From positions 23,023 to 87,022 of IMG/VR virus record IMGVR_UViG_3300044716_000732: a stretch of 64,000 bases of DNA. One strand, written 5' to 3'. The DNA is from a virus. The position numbers and the translations under genes are program-made. The notes beneath the pieces are model-generated. The model saw only the letters and a list, made by a program, of their open reading frames with translations, did not search any database and was not told where the DNA came from. Of the stretch, positions 33,177 to 41,832 are shown piece after piece (positions within the stretch are counted from its first letter, which is position 1; each line of letters begins with the position of its first letter).

Positions 33177-33264
33177 TATTTTTTGTTGGGTTACACTAAC
33201 GGTAGCAGCATTATATACTACCTTATATGCAACATATGTAATGTTAGAAGTTTTATTAAAATGA
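33157..33264 (+). CDS. Tiny membrane protein
   Basis: 35 residues with one membrane helix (WVTLTVAALYTTLYATYVML). Both ends overlap neighbouring genes, supporting coupled translation. Confidence 0.55.
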   Translation: MKNNWFDIFCWVTLTVAALYTTLYATYVMLEVLLK

Positions 33265-33521
33265 AAACACTAAAAGAAAAAATTATAGATATATTAAATG
33301 AAGATGAAAATTTTTTATTAGCAGATGGATTTGATGATGCATTTGTTGGTATAGGTAGACAATTCGGTAGACCTATTGCTGTATATGATAGATTTGAATG
33401 TATAGAATTATTGATAAAAGAAGGAATGTCCGAAGAAGAAGCCGAAGAGTATTTTCAATTTAATGTAGAAGGTGCATGGGTTGGTGAAAATACTCCTATA
33501 TTTTTAGAAAAATTATATTGA
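33261..33521 (+). CDS. Conserved small phage protein
   Basis: 86 residues from ATG 33261. EEEAEEYFQFNVEGAWVGEN followed by TPIF is a pattern found in many large phages; function unknown. Confidence 0.7.
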   Translation: MKTLKEKIIDILNEDENFLLADGFDDAFVGIGRQFGRPIAVYDRFECIELLIKEGMSEEEAEEYFQFNVEGAWVGENTPIFLEKLY

Positions 33522-33546
33522 CAGTATGATAATTTTAATTTATAGT
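33518..33546 (+). promoter_or_regulatory. Early-type promoter
   Basis: TTGACA (overlapping the previous stop), 17-bp spacer, TATAGT, 9 nt to ATG 33556. Confidence 0.65.
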
Positions 33547-33555
33547 AGATAAAAA

Positions 33556-34203
33556 ATGAAAAAGAAAACCAAACCATCTAAAAAAGTATCCATAGAGTTT
33601 GATGAAAGACATCTTGGTACTCTCACAACTGCACTAGAAGTTTATTCTCGTCTTCGTTCTGGTCAAATCAAAATCGCAATGGATACTGCTTTTTGGGATA
33701 AGGAATTGTCTTATGAGGATGGAGAAGTTCTTGAAAGCATGGTAAGAACTATTGTTTTCCATAAAGAAGAAGAATTGATGGAACACAGAAATGCTTACTA
33801 TGGTGTTGGTTGCGAGAAAATGAAAGATGGCACAGTAGCATGGGAGATTAAAAAGACCATTGATCAATATCTACACTATCAAAGGAATGATGGTTATAGA
33901 AGTATTTGTAATGTTTCTGGTGATGGGGCTTTTCAAATTTCTGATGTTCCTATTCCAAAAATCATAGAACCTTCTCGTATGTTGTCGGAATTTGCTTATT
34001 GGAAACCACAAAAAGAATTCAGAATTCCGCAAAGATATCAAGATCGGGTTGATAAAGCAATGAAGAATAAAGACTTTAATTTAGTTTGGGAACTAGTAGA
34101 TAAGGCGTTTAAGAATAGTTTACCGAAAGGTTCTAGTTCTAGTGTAAAAGAAGTTGCTGGAACTTACTATGTAGTAATTACAGAACCGTATAAAATGGAT
34201 TGA
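33556..34203 (+). CDS. Conserved phage hypothetical protein
   Basis: 215 residues. EFDERHLGTLTTALEVYSRL and RSGQIKIA form a helical N-terminal domain I associate with large phages; the C-terminal third has RYQDRVDKAMKNKDFNL. Function unknown. Confidence 0.65.
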   Translation: MKKKTKPSKKVSIEFDERHLGTLTTALEVYSRLRSGQIKIAMDTAFWDKELSYEDGEVLESMVRTIVFHKEEELMEHRNAYYGVGCEKMKDGTVAWEIKKTIDQYLHYQRNDGYRSICNVSGDGAFQISDVPIPKIIEPSRMLSEFAYWKPQKEFRIPQRYQDRVDKAMKNKDFNLVWELVDKAFKNSLPKGSSSSVKEVAGTYYVVITEPYKMD

Positions 34204-34787
34204 TGATGAATTATATCAATAAACATAATGTTTTAATTTTAAATAAACACTGGATACCCATTAACACAACTACAGCTAGACATTCTTTTTCTTTAATGTA
34301 TTCGGAAAATGCGAAAGGAATAATGATAGAAGAAGATAAGGTAGTTCCGCTAGAGTGGAATGAATGGGTCAGTTTAAATATTAATGAAACGGATAGGAAG
34401 ATAAAAACAGTAAAAGGATTTGTAAAAATTCCTACTGTTATTGTTTTAAATCATTATGATAAAATTCCAAGACAAACTATAAAATTTACACAAAAAAATT
34501 TATGGGAAAGAGATAATTTTACTTGTCAATATACTGGTAAAAAATTAACTAGATTGACAGGTAATATCGACCATGTTATTCCTAAATCACAAGGAGGAAA
34601 AACATCATGGGAAAATTGTGTATTGGCGCATAAAGAAATAAACGCAAGAAAAGCCGATAAGACACCAGAACAAGCAGGTTTGAAATTAATAAAAAAACCA
34701 TCTGCGCCTAGATTTATGCCAGTTTCTTTCTATATTAGAAATAAAGATGAAATAGAGGATTGGAATCTATTTTTAAATGTAATTTAA
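34203..34787 (+). CDS. HNH endonuclease with degenerate zinc site
   Basis: 194 residues. VLILNKHWIPINT and RDNFTCQYTGKKL ... NIDHVIPKSQGGKTSWENC, then INARKADKTPEQAG match the phage HNH family of about 190 residues. The usual CxxC pairs are changed (CQYTGK, CVLAHKEIN), so structural zinc binding is probably lost while DHVIPKS catalytic residues remain. Confidence 0.8.
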   Translation: MMNYINKHNVLILNKHWIPINTTTARHSFSLMYSENAKGIMIEEDKVVPLEWNEWVSLNINETDRKIKTVKGFVKIPTVIVLNHYDKIPRQTIKFTQKNLWERDNFTCQYTGKKLTRLTGNIDHVIPKSQGGKTSWENCVLAHKEINARKADKTPEQAGLKLIKKPSAPRFMPVSFYIRNKDEIEDWNLFLNVI

Positions 34788-34790
34788 TTT

Positions 34791-35078
34791 ATGGAAAATA
34801 TTATTGAAGAAATTACAAAATTGACTGTTGAGTGGAGGTCTTTGAGTGGGAAAGGTCATTGTAAAGATAAAGATTTTCATTGGTATATAGAAACCAAATG
34901 GAGTTATGGTCAACCTCCAAAATATAGTGTGCAACATCACGGTTACATTTTACACGATTTTGAGGAAATAGAATGTAGTTCTTATGAAGAAGCATTGACT
35001 GTTTTGAGAGATACTTTAAAAGAAAAAATAGAAGAAGAAAAGAAATTACAAAAAGAAAACGAAGAAAATGAATGGTAA
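34791..35078 (+). CDS. Hypothetical protein
   Basis: 95 residues; KDFHWYIETKWSYGQPPKYS then a charged coiled tail. It overlaps the phosphoesterase gene by 11 bp. Confidence 0.6.
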   Translation: MENIIEEITKLTVEWRSLSGKGHCKDKDFHWYIETKWSYGQPPKYSVQHHGYILHDFEEIECSSYEEALTVLRDTLKEKIEEEKKLQKENEENEW

Positions 35079-35784
35079 TATGAAAACATTAAACAAAAAC
35101 AAACCTTTATTATTTTTAGGAGATCATCATGGAGATTGGCGATTTCTTTTTGATATCATCAGAGAAAAGAATATTGAAAATTGCAATATTATTTCTGTTG
35201 GAGATCTTGGTATAGGGTTTAAATATAAAAAAGAATCCGAATATTCTCAATCAGAGAAACTTAGCAACATGTTCAAAGAAAAAAACATCAATTTTTATGG
35301 TATTCCGGGGAATCATGATAATAGATTCTTTTTTGAAGGAAAAAATAGAATTGTCTATGAAAATTTTGAACTAATTGAAGATTATACTGTTGCAGAATAT
35401 GATGGCAAATCTATTCAATTTATTGGCGGTGCTGTTTCTATTGATAGAACTTCTCGTAAAGAAGGTGTTTCATATTGGGAAGACGAAGCTGTTAAATTAG
35501 ATAGAGATAAATGCAAAGAAGTTGATATTCTTGTAACCCATACTGCTCCGTCTTGGTGTTTTCCACAACAGTTTAATGAAATGGTTTATGGTTGGGCATT
35601 AGAGGACGCATATCTTATAGGAGATCTTAGTAATGAAAGAGCAATAATGGATGAGATTTTTAAACTATGTAAACCAAAACTTCATTTATATGGTCATTTC
35701 CATAGTTCTTGGACTGAAGAGATTAATGAATGTAAACACAAACTATTGAATATTAATGAAATTTGGGAGATGCGTAATGATTAG
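35068..35784 (+). CDS. Metallophosphoesterase
   Basis: 238 residues (ATG 35080 also possible). Motifs GDHHGD, ISVGDLGIG, GIPGNHDNR, THTAPSW and LYGHFH give a complete calcineurin-like metal site. Such proteins act on phosphomonoesters, nucleotides or nucleic-acid ends; substrate unknown. Overlaps the next gene. Confidence 0.85.
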   Translation: MNGNMKTLNKNKPLLFLGDHHGDWRFLFDIIREKNIENCNIISVGDLGIGFKYKKESEYSQSEKLSNMFKEKNINFYGIPGNHDNRFFFEGKNRIVYENFELIEDYTVAEYDGKSIQFIGGAVSIDRTSRKEGVSYWEDEAVKLDRDKCKEVDILVTHTAPSWCFPQQFNEMVYGWALEDAYLIGDLSNERAIMDEIFKLCKPKLHLYGHFHSSWTEEINECKHKLLNINEIWEMRND

Positions 35785-36013
35785 TTTAAAAAAGATAAGT
35801 AGTATTATGACAGATGCATTATCGGCAACGGAATGTTTTTTTTATAATTCTTCCGTTTATAGAGAATTTTTAGAAGAAAGAGAAGAAATTCTAAAACATA
35901 AATGGCTGGAAAGTGAAAAGAAAGGCTATGATATCGGTTATAGTTCTGCTTTAATCGATTGGGTTTTAAAACATAGAACTAAATGGAGAAAACGTAAAAA
36001 CCATGAAATCTAG
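35777..36013 (+). CDS. Conserved small phage protein
   Basis: 78 residues from ATG 35777. KKGYDIGYSSALIDWVLKHR followed by RKRK is a pattern I associate with T4-like phages. Function unknown. Confidence 0.7.
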   Translation: MISLKKISSIMTDALSATECFFYNSSVYREFLEEREEILKHKWLESEKKGYDIGYSSALIDWVLKHRTKWRKRKNHEI

Positions 36014-36092
36014 TACAAAAACAATTTTAGCTGGAATAACATTCTTTTTAGTATCTTTCTTTTATTTTTGGTTGATGTTTCTTCAAAAATAG
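36003..36092 (+). CDS. Tiny membrane protein
   Basis: 29 residues, one hydrophobic helix (ILAGITFFLVSFFYFWLMF). Overlaps the preceding gene by 11 bp. Confidence 0.5.
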   Translation: MKSSTKTILAGITFFLVSFFYFWLMFLQK

Positions 36093-36106
36093 TATATCAT
36101 CATATA

Positions 36107-37192
36107 ATGAAAGTTAATCTTCCTATAGAAGAGGGTTATTTTAATATTACTCCAGATGAATTCTGTGGATTATATTGTTGGTTAATAACTCCGGAGAGAG
36201 ATGCGAAATGGAATAAAAACAACCTTTTTTATAGATCTTTAATTGTTGATAGAGAAGGAAACGTGTTGTCTTCTGGTTGGCCTAAGTTTTTTAATTACGA
36301 AGAGAAACCAGATTGTTATCCGGATCCTAAAAACTTTAATGATTTGAAATATGAGGAAAAAAAGGATGGTTCTCTTTTAATTGCTGATTATGTAAATGGT
36401 CAATTCTCTATGAGAACCAGAGGAACTGTTTCTTATAGAACTCAAGAAAATGCAAAAGATTTTGAATTACTTCCGGAACGATACCCTAAAGTTGTTGAGT
36501 TCTTAAAAGAAAATCAACACCTCACTTTATTGTTTGAAATAGTAACTCCGAGTAATGTTATTGTAATAAGACCACAACAGTTAGAGTTTTATCTTATTGG
36601 AGCAATAAACAAAAATGGAATGGTAGTAGTTTCCTCTGCTGATTTAACCGACATCTGGAGAAAAATCGGGCCGATTCCAATGCCACAGTCTTACAATTTT
36701 CTAGATACTAATGATATTTCTAAAATCGCAGAAACCATTAAACATTGGAAGGGGAAAGAAGGAATTGTTGTTTCTTACAATAATGGACAGAGTAGAATAA
36801 AATTAAAGTCGGATTGGTATCTTTTTATTCATAAAGTTAAATCCAAACTAAATTCTACTAAGAATCTTATTGAATTTTATATAGAAAAAGAAATGCCATC
36901 ATATGAAGATTTTTATAAAATAATTGAAACGGATTTTGATTATGAGATTGCAATTCAATTAAAACGAGAAATAGAAAAAATTTGTGAAGCAGGAGAAAAA
37001 TCAAAAAAATATATTGACTATATCCTAGAAGTGGTGCATGATATAAGAAAGGTAGAAACGAGAAAAGAACAAGCCGAAATGATAAAAAGAAATTTCCAAG
37101 AAAATTCTTCATTCGTATTTTGCGTTTTAGATGGTAGAATAATAACAAAAGAACAATGGACGAAACTTATAAATCAAAATTATGAAAGTTAA
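36107..37192 (+). CDS. RNA ligase, T4 Rnl1-like
   Basis: 361 residues from ATG 36107. KYEEKKDGSLL carries the adenylated lysine (Lys86 in KKDGS). LLFEIV, GKEGIVV and RIKLKSDWYLF match later nucleotidyltransferase motifs in the order of T4 RNA ligase 1, and the C-terminal helical domain is present. It can join RNA 3'-OH and 5'-P ends, repairing cleaved tRNA. A second ligase lies at 27277. Confidence 0.85.
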   Translation: MKVNLPIEEGYFNITPDEFCGLYCWLITPERDAKWNKNNLFYRSLIVDREGNVLSSGWPKFFNYEEKPDCYPDPKNFNDLKYEEKKDGSLLIADYVNGQFSMRTRGTVSYRTQENAKDFELLPERYPKVVEFLKENQHLTLLFEIVTPSNVIVIRPQQLEFYLIGAINKNGMVVVSSADLTDIWRKIGPIPMPQSYNFLDTNDISKIAETIKHWKGKEGIVVSYNNGQSRIKLKSDWYLFIHKVKSKLNSTKNLIEFYIEKEMPSYEDFYKIIETDFDYEIAIQLKREIEKICEAGEKSKKYIDYILEVVHDIRKVETRKEQAEMIKRNFQENSSFVFCVLDGRIITKEQWTKLINQNYES

Positions 37193-37391
37193 AGAATTAA
37201 TAGAAATATTGCAAAAAGAAGATCCAGAAACACTAGTGGTTGTTGATGGTTATGAAGGAGATTATACAACTCCAAGAAATACACATCAGTTTCATGTAAA
37301 AGAACAGGAAGCAGAATGGTATTATGGTGAATATGAACCCTGTTTTAAAGAAGATCCAGACGCAATAAAAGCAATTTTACTACCGAGATAA
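37182..37391 (+). CDS. Small acidic protein
   Basis: 69 residues, KVKELIEILQKEDPETLVVV then GYEGDY, a pattern shared by short phage and bacterial proteins of unknown function. Overlaps the ligase by 11 bp. Confidence 0.65.
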   Translation: MKVKELIEILQKEDPETLVVVDGYEGDYTTPRNTHQFHVKEQEAEWYYGEYEPCFKEDPDAIKAILLPR

Positions 37392-37392
37392 T

Positions 37393-37671
37393 ATGTATTT
37401 TAATATAACATTAAGAAACTTTTGCAAACCAAGAAAAGAGTTTAAAAAATATTTTTCATTTTATAAACAACTTTCCAAATATAAAAATGTAGAATTCGAA
37501 ATATTTTATGCAGGAGATAACATTTTTCAATTTCAATTAGATTTTTCTCCAATTACAAGAGATCATGGTGGATTGAGTATAAATTTAACTTTTTTGGGGT
37601 TTGACGCAGGATTTATAATTTATGATTCTCGACATTGGGATAATGAGAATTGGTGTTGGGAAGAAAAATAA
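37393..37671 (+). CDS. Hypothetical protein
   Basis: 92 residues; C-terminal FLGFDAGFIIYDSRHWD then NENWCW. Likely co-transcribed with the gene before. No function known. Confidence 0.6.
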   Translation: MYFNITLRNFCKPRKEFKKYFSFYKQLSKYKNVEFEIFYAGDNIFQFQLDFSPITRDHGGLSINLTFLGFDAGFIIYDSRHWDNENWCWEEK

Positions 37672-37673
37672 TC

Positions 37674-37778
37674 ATGAAAATAAAAAAACAAAGAGTAACA
37701 GAAAGAAAAATTGGTTCTACTAAAATTCGAAAAACTGTAACTGTTAGTATTTCTAGACCTTCTAGGAAAAAGAAATAA
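37674..37778 (+). CDS. Tiny basic protein
   Basis: 34 residues, nearly one third Lys/Arg, ending SISRPSRKKK. May bind nucleic acid; low certainty. Confidence 0.5.
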   Translation: MKIKKQRVTERKIGSTKIRKTVTVSISRPSRKKK

Positions 37779-37779
37779 A

Positions 37780-37808
37780 TTGACATTTCTACAAAATATA
37801 TTATTATT
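37780..37808 (+). promoter_or_regulatory. Early-type promoter
   Basis: TTGACA, 17-bp spacer beginning TTTCT, ATTATT, 6 nt to ATG 37815; predicted leaderless. Confidence 0.65.
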
Positions 37809-37814
37809 AGATAT

Positions 37815-38324
37815 ATGGATCATGAATTAGAACTAAAACTATACAATAAATACCCCAAAATTTTACAAGACTGTGGAAAAAGTCCCATGGAATCTTGTAT
37901 GGCTTTTTGGATGGAAACGGATTCGGGCTGGTATAATCTTCTCGACAAATGCATGGAGAAACTTCAATACTTCTGCGATCTTTGTTCAAAGAATGGTGAA
38001 GAGGTACAAGTTGTTGCTAACCAAATTAAAGAAAAGTACAGCACCCTCCGTTTTTACGTAAGTGTCTATGGTGCAAATAGTATTGAAAATAATATCATAG
38101 ATGACATCATTAATCAAGCGGAAGCAGAGTCCGCTAGAACATGTGAAGTGTCAGGAAAATATGGTGAATCTTGCAAACGAGGTGGTTGGTATAAAACTCT
38201 CTGTTACGAAGAAGCAAGAAAGCTAGGTTATGTAGCTTGCGATGAATCGACCGAAGCATACTGGAAAGAAAAAGACGCAAAAGGAGAAAAAAATGACGAC
38301 CACGAAGAACTTGGAACAACTTGA
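37815..38324 (+). CDS. Conserved phage protein with Cys motif
   Basis: 169 residues. DSGWYNLLDKCMEKLQYFCD, then VVANQIKEKYSTLRFYV, then ARTCEVSGKYGESC and GGWYKTLC form the layout of a family frequent in phages. The second Cys group may hold zinc but is partly degraded. Function unknown. Confidence 0.7.
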   Translation: MDHELELKLYNKYPKILQDCGKSPMESCMAFWMETDSGWYNLLDKCMEKLQYFCDLCSKNGEEVQVVANQIKEKYSTLRFYVSVYGANSIENNIIDDIINQAEAESARTCEVSGKYGESCKRGGWYKTLCYEEARKLGYVACDESTEAYWKEKDAKGEKNDDHEELGTT

Positions 38325-38754
38325 AGAGTTTGCGTTTTATGAAAGCGGATTATCTGCCGATGGATGTTTAGAAAAATTAGATTATTATACAAACGAAGCC
38401 ATTAAAAGATACGGTAGAATTCTTGTAGAAAAACAAAAAGAAAACTTCATAAACGGATTTCAAGGATGTTGCTATACATGCGAACCTGTTGGAATGCTTA
38501 ATCAAAAGTTGGAAGAACAGCTTAGAGCAATCGAAGAAGATGGAACAGAAGAACATAACAATGCGGTAGAGCTTCGCATGAAACTTGCAGAATCTCTTGT
38601 TAAAAATGATGAACTTAAAAAAATAGCTAGAAAACTTTACGGTACAGTTCTTCATGTATATGAATTAGCCAAAGTAGATCCCTTGGTTGTAATCGGTCCC
38701 TCTCTATATAAAGAAGCGGCTGAAGGAGCAAAAGAATATGAAGATTTTGAATGA
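38293..38754 (+). CDS. Hypothetical helical protein
   Basis: 153 residues from ATG 38293, preceded by AAGGAG, one of the few clear Shine-Dalgarno sequences in the window, as expected for an internal overlapping gene. Helical, with GFQGCCYTCEPVG. Function unknown. Confidence 0.65.
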   Translation: MTTTKNLEQLEEFAFYESGLSADGCLEKLDYYTNEAIKRYGRILVEKQKENFINGFQGCCYTCEPVGMLNQKLEEQLRAIEEDGTEEHNNAVELRMKLAESLVKNDELKKIARKLYGTVLHVYELAKVDPLVVIGPSLYKEAAEGAKEYEDFE

Positions 38755-38905
38755 AATTCTTGAAAAAATTCTATTCTTTTCGGTTATTCTTTTATTGATA
38801 TTATCCGCTTTTGTTTTCAGTTATTATATACAAACACAGAGCAAATTAGACATGCAAGAATTGGAACAGATGGTAGAACAAGAAATTACTGCTGGAAAAC
38901 AATAG
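38738..38905 (+). CDS. Small membrane protein
   Basis: 55 residues with one membrane helix (about 10-32) and an acidic tail. Overlaps the preceding gene and, convergently, the LRR gene end by 20 bp. Confidence 0.55.
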   Translation: MKILNEILEKILFFSVILLLILSAFVFSYYIQTQSKLDMQELEQMVEQEITAGKQ

Positions 38906-41252
38906 TAACTGTCCACCCCAATCCGCCAAGAGTTGTTGGCAACGCTAAACGTTGATAGCTAGATAATGGAGTAGTGCTAGTTAATGTTTTGTAAATTCTT
39001 CCTGTAGTGCTTGCTGTGTTATTCAAAACAGTTGCAGCAGAAGTTGGAGATGTATAAGTGAATGTGTTTATATCTGGTACACTTAGTACTATAGAAGTCG
39101 CATTAAATCCAGTACCGATATTATTAACGGTAATAACATCATTTTGAAAGAGTCCATGACCCGATACCCTTGCAGTAACAGTATAAGAATTTGCAGGACG
39201 AGTAAAAGTAGCGGCTGGCCAATTTGTTATACCTACTCTTGCTGATGTTAATTTTACGCAATTTGTTGTAAAATCAGGAGCAGAATTACCAGTTCCAATG
39301 TTTAATACTCTTGTTCCAGAATTTCTTCCAGCAGCTGCAAAGGAAGATAGAATTCCATTCACGGTTGATTGAGATAAAATATTCGAACTAGCATTAAAAG
39401 TTGCAAAAGAACTTAATACAGGACCAATTGTTCCACCAGATAAACTATTTGTTTGAACTTGAAAGGTTACAAGTGCTGTGTTATTTCCAAGATACGGTAA
39501 GTCTCCTGATAATGCATTTATATGAGCATAAAAAGTTTGAAGATTTGTAGCACCACTTAATGAATTAATTTTGGTTAATCTATTTGAGTGAACCTGAAAA
39601 TTAGTTAAAGATTTGCAATCATCTAATGAAGGAATTTCGCCTGATAGGCTGTTTGAATAAACCTGAAAATCTTTCAAGGCACTTAATCCATTTAAAGAAG
39701 GAATTGTTCCTGATAATGCATTTATAAGAGCATAAAAAGTTTGAAGATTTGTAGCACCACTTAATGAATTAATTTTGGTTAATCTATTTGAGTGAACCTG
39801 AAAATTAGTTAAAGATTTGCAATCATCTAATGAAGGAATTTCACCCGATAAGCTGTTTGTATAAACCTGAAAATCTTTCAAGGCACTTAATCCATTTAAA
39901 GAAGGAATTGTTCCTGATAATGCATTTTTAAGAGCATAAAAAGTTTGAAGATTTGTAGCACCACTTAATGAATTAATTTTGGTTAATTTATTAGAATACG
40001 CCTGAAAAGTAACCAAAGATTTACAATCATCTAATGAAGGAATTTCACCCGATAAACTATTGTCATGTACTTGAAATAAAGATAATGCACTCAATCCATT
40101 TAAAGATGGAATTTCCCCAGATAAACTATTACTAAATGCAGTAAATCTTTGAAGACTTTTAGCTCCGCTTAAAGAATTAATTTTGGTTAAACCACCTTTA
40201 TTGGCAGAGTTTAATCCCTCTACTGCAAACTCTCGTAAGTTTGGATTAAAATCCAATGTCGGAATTTCTCCTGTAAATGCATTTTGTGAACCAACATATT
40301 GAATTAAATTTGGAAAAGCTGATAAACTAGGAATATTTCCAGTAAGTCTTTGTCTACTACCTCCTTGAATATTAATATCGGTTAATGCAGTCGAATATGG
40401 TGGAAGAATTGGATGTGGACCAGTTAATGCGTTTTGTTGTATGAATAATAGTCTTAAATTAGAACATGCGCTTAGGTTTACTGCGTTTGTTCCACTAAGA
40501 CTTGAATTGTTTAAATATAAAACTTCTAGGTTAGTTAAATTAGACAAATCAGGAAATTGTCCTGATAATGAAATGTATTTATTATTTGTACTAGCAGCAA
40601 AGTTTATAACTCTTATATTTGGTTTATTGTTAAGTGTTTCTAAACCAGTTATAAGAGTATCTCTTGCATTAATAACTTCAAGACCTGTTAAAGAACCATA
40701 ATTTGTTAGTCTTATATTGTAATCATATTGCACATCAATATTTTTAATATTGGGAATTAAACTCAAATCACAATCTCCAACAATTGGATTATAATACAAA
40801 TTTAAAGTCTCTATTTTATTTCCTACAGAAAACGTTGGAACTGCTGTTAGCCCATTCCAATATAAATCCAAGCTTGTTAAATTAGGAAATCGTGTCGCAT
40901 CGAAATTATTTTTATATAGAGAATATCTAGCTTTTAAATCAACCAAAGAATTTAGATTTGATGTCGAATCAATAGCCGACAATGAATTATTTGAAATATC
41001 TAAAAATACAATGTTTGGTATATTGTTTGCATCAAAATTACCAGAAAGTTTATTTCCTGACAATGTAAGAACAGCTAGAGATGGGATTGAATTTGAAGCG
41101 GTAAAACTTTCGATATCATTATCTTTACAAACAAAACTTGTTAAATTTGGAAATGATGTAATATTTACAGAACCACTCAATTTAGGAACAGATGTTCCAC
41201 AATTTATTGAGTAAATATTGTTTGGATTTGATGTTTTGATAGATAAACTCAT
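38886..41252 (-). CDS. Leucine-rich-repeat fibre-like protein
   Basis: 788 residues. About 650 residues are LRRs, many with the LSGEIPSL form reminiscent of the LxGxIP of plant receptor repeats. The C-terminal 110 residues form a distinct beta domain (RPANSYTVTARVSGHGLFQ). No signal peptide. Likely a host-recognition fibre or decoration protein. It contains near-identical 180-bp repeats and lies one base after a PKD-like gene. Confidence 0.8.
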   Translation of the reverse strand: MSLSIKTSNPNNIYSINCGTSVPKLSGSVNITSFPNLTSFVCKDNDIESFTASNSIPSLAVLTLSGNKLSGNFDANNIPNIVFLDISNNSLSAIDSTSNLNSLVDLKARYSLYKNNFDATRFPNLTSLDLYWNGLTAVPTFSVGNKIETLNLYYNPIVGDCDLSLIPNIKNIDVQYDYNIRLTNYGSLTGLEVINARDTLITGLETLNNKPNIRVINFAASTNNKYISLSGQFPDLSNLTNLEVLYLNNSSLSGTNAVNLSACSNLRLLFIQQNALTGPHPILPPYSTALTDINIQGGSRQRLTGNIPSLSAFPNLIQYVGSQNAFTGEIPTLDFNPNLREFAVEGLNSANKGGLTKINSLSGAKSLQRFTAFSNSLSGEIPSLNGLSALSLFQVHDNSLSGEIPSLDDCKSLVTFQAYSNKLTKINSLSGATNLQTFYALKNALSGTIPSLNGLSALKDFQVYTNSLSGEIPSLDDCKSLTNFQVHSNRLTKINSLSGATNLQTFYALINALSGTIPSLNGLSALKDFQVYSNSLSGEIPSLDDCKSLTNFQVHSNRLTKINSLSGATNLQTFYAHINALSGDLPYLGNNTALVTFQVQTNSLSGGTIGPVLSSFATFNASSNILSQSTVNGILSSFAAAGRNSGTRVLNIGTGNSAPDFTTNCVKLTSARVGITNWPAATFTRPANSYTVTARVSGHGLFQNDVITVNNIGTGFNATSIVLSVPDINTFTYTSPTSAATVLNNTASTTGRIYKTLTSTTPLSSYQRLALPTTLGGLGWTVTIVFQQ
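39525..39930 (-). repeat. 180-bp tandem repeats in LRR gene
   Basis: Blocks starting near 39525 and 39705 are nearly identical, a third near 39885 diverges. Each codes for 60 residues (two to three LRRs), so gain or loss stays in frame. Confidence 0.85.
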
Positions 41253-41253
41253 A

Positions 41254-41499
41254 TTAATTGAATGTATGATTATAATTTACGCCGCTATTAATGTTTTGTG
41301 ATTGACTTCCGTCACCCCAATCTAATTGTACGTCATTTAAGGATGGATGATATATAACATTAACCCCATTTAATGTTGTTCCGTTAGAATTTGAAAATCC
41401 CCAAAATATATTATTTGAAATGGGAATAGATTGATAATCTCCATTACCAAATATGGTTTTTCCAAAAATTTTAGTTTTTCCTTTTATTTTTACTAACAT
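41254..41499 (-). CDS. PKD-like domain protein upstream of LRR gene
   Basis: 81 residues. The end LDWGDGSQSQNINSGVNYNH followed by TF is the WGDG ... H-T(Y/F) signature of PKD-type beta domains. TAATATG joins its stop to the LRR start in another frame. It may be an assembly partner or one half of an ancestral fused fibre gene. Late-type promoter upstream. Confidence 0.65.
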   Translation of the reverse strand: MLVKIKGKTKIFGKTIFGNGDYQSIPISNNIFWGFSNSNGTTLNGVNVIYHPSLNDVQLDWGDGSQSQNINSGVNYNHTFN

Positions 41500-41505
41500 A
41501 TATAA

Positions 41506-41513
41506 TACTTATA
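41506..41513 (-). promoter_or_regulatory. Late-type promoter
   Basis: TATAAGTA on the minus strand, 6 nt before the ATG at 41499. Confidence 0.65.
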
Positions 41514-41528
41514 CAAAAAACTTTTATT

Positions 41529-41556
41529 TTGACATTTTTAGAAAATATAGTACTAT
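41529..41556 (+). promoter_or_regulatory. Early-type promoter
   Basis: TTGACA, 16-bp spacer, TACTAT, 9 nt to ATG 41566. Confidence 0.6.
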
Positions 41557-41565
41557 TAAAAATTA

Positions 41566-41832
41566 ATGAATACTAAATATAAATTTGTCGAAACTACAGG
41601 TTGTACTGCATTTGATTTTGTAGTAAATGATACTTCATTATCTGTATTATCGAAAGAAGAAATTAATGAAATTCTAGATTACCTTTTTGTTAAAGTTAAA
41701 GAAGGTATTAACGATAATACAATACTCTTCCCTGATGTGGTGAAATTGTTCCAACCTGATGATTGGCATTATGGTACAGAAACTTGTGAAAGTTGCGGCG
41801 ACACTGTGGATGATATGACATGGAACATATGA
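41566..41832 (+). CDS. Hypothetical protein with CxxC
   Basis: 88 residues; C-terminal DDWHYGTETCESCGDTVDDM has one CxxC, not enough alone for a zinc site. Overlaps the SemiSWEET-like gene by four bases. Confidence 0.6.
   Translation: MNTKYKFVETTGCTAFDFVVNDTSLSVLSKEEINEILDYLFVKVKEGINDNTILFPDVVKLFQPDDWHYGTETCESCGDTVDDMTWNI

Noticed and set aside
35756-35776. Upstream start for the gene at 35777
   Set aside because: It would add seven residues antagonistic to the overlap pattern; the ATG at 35777 overlaps the previous stop in the way common here and starts the conserved family.
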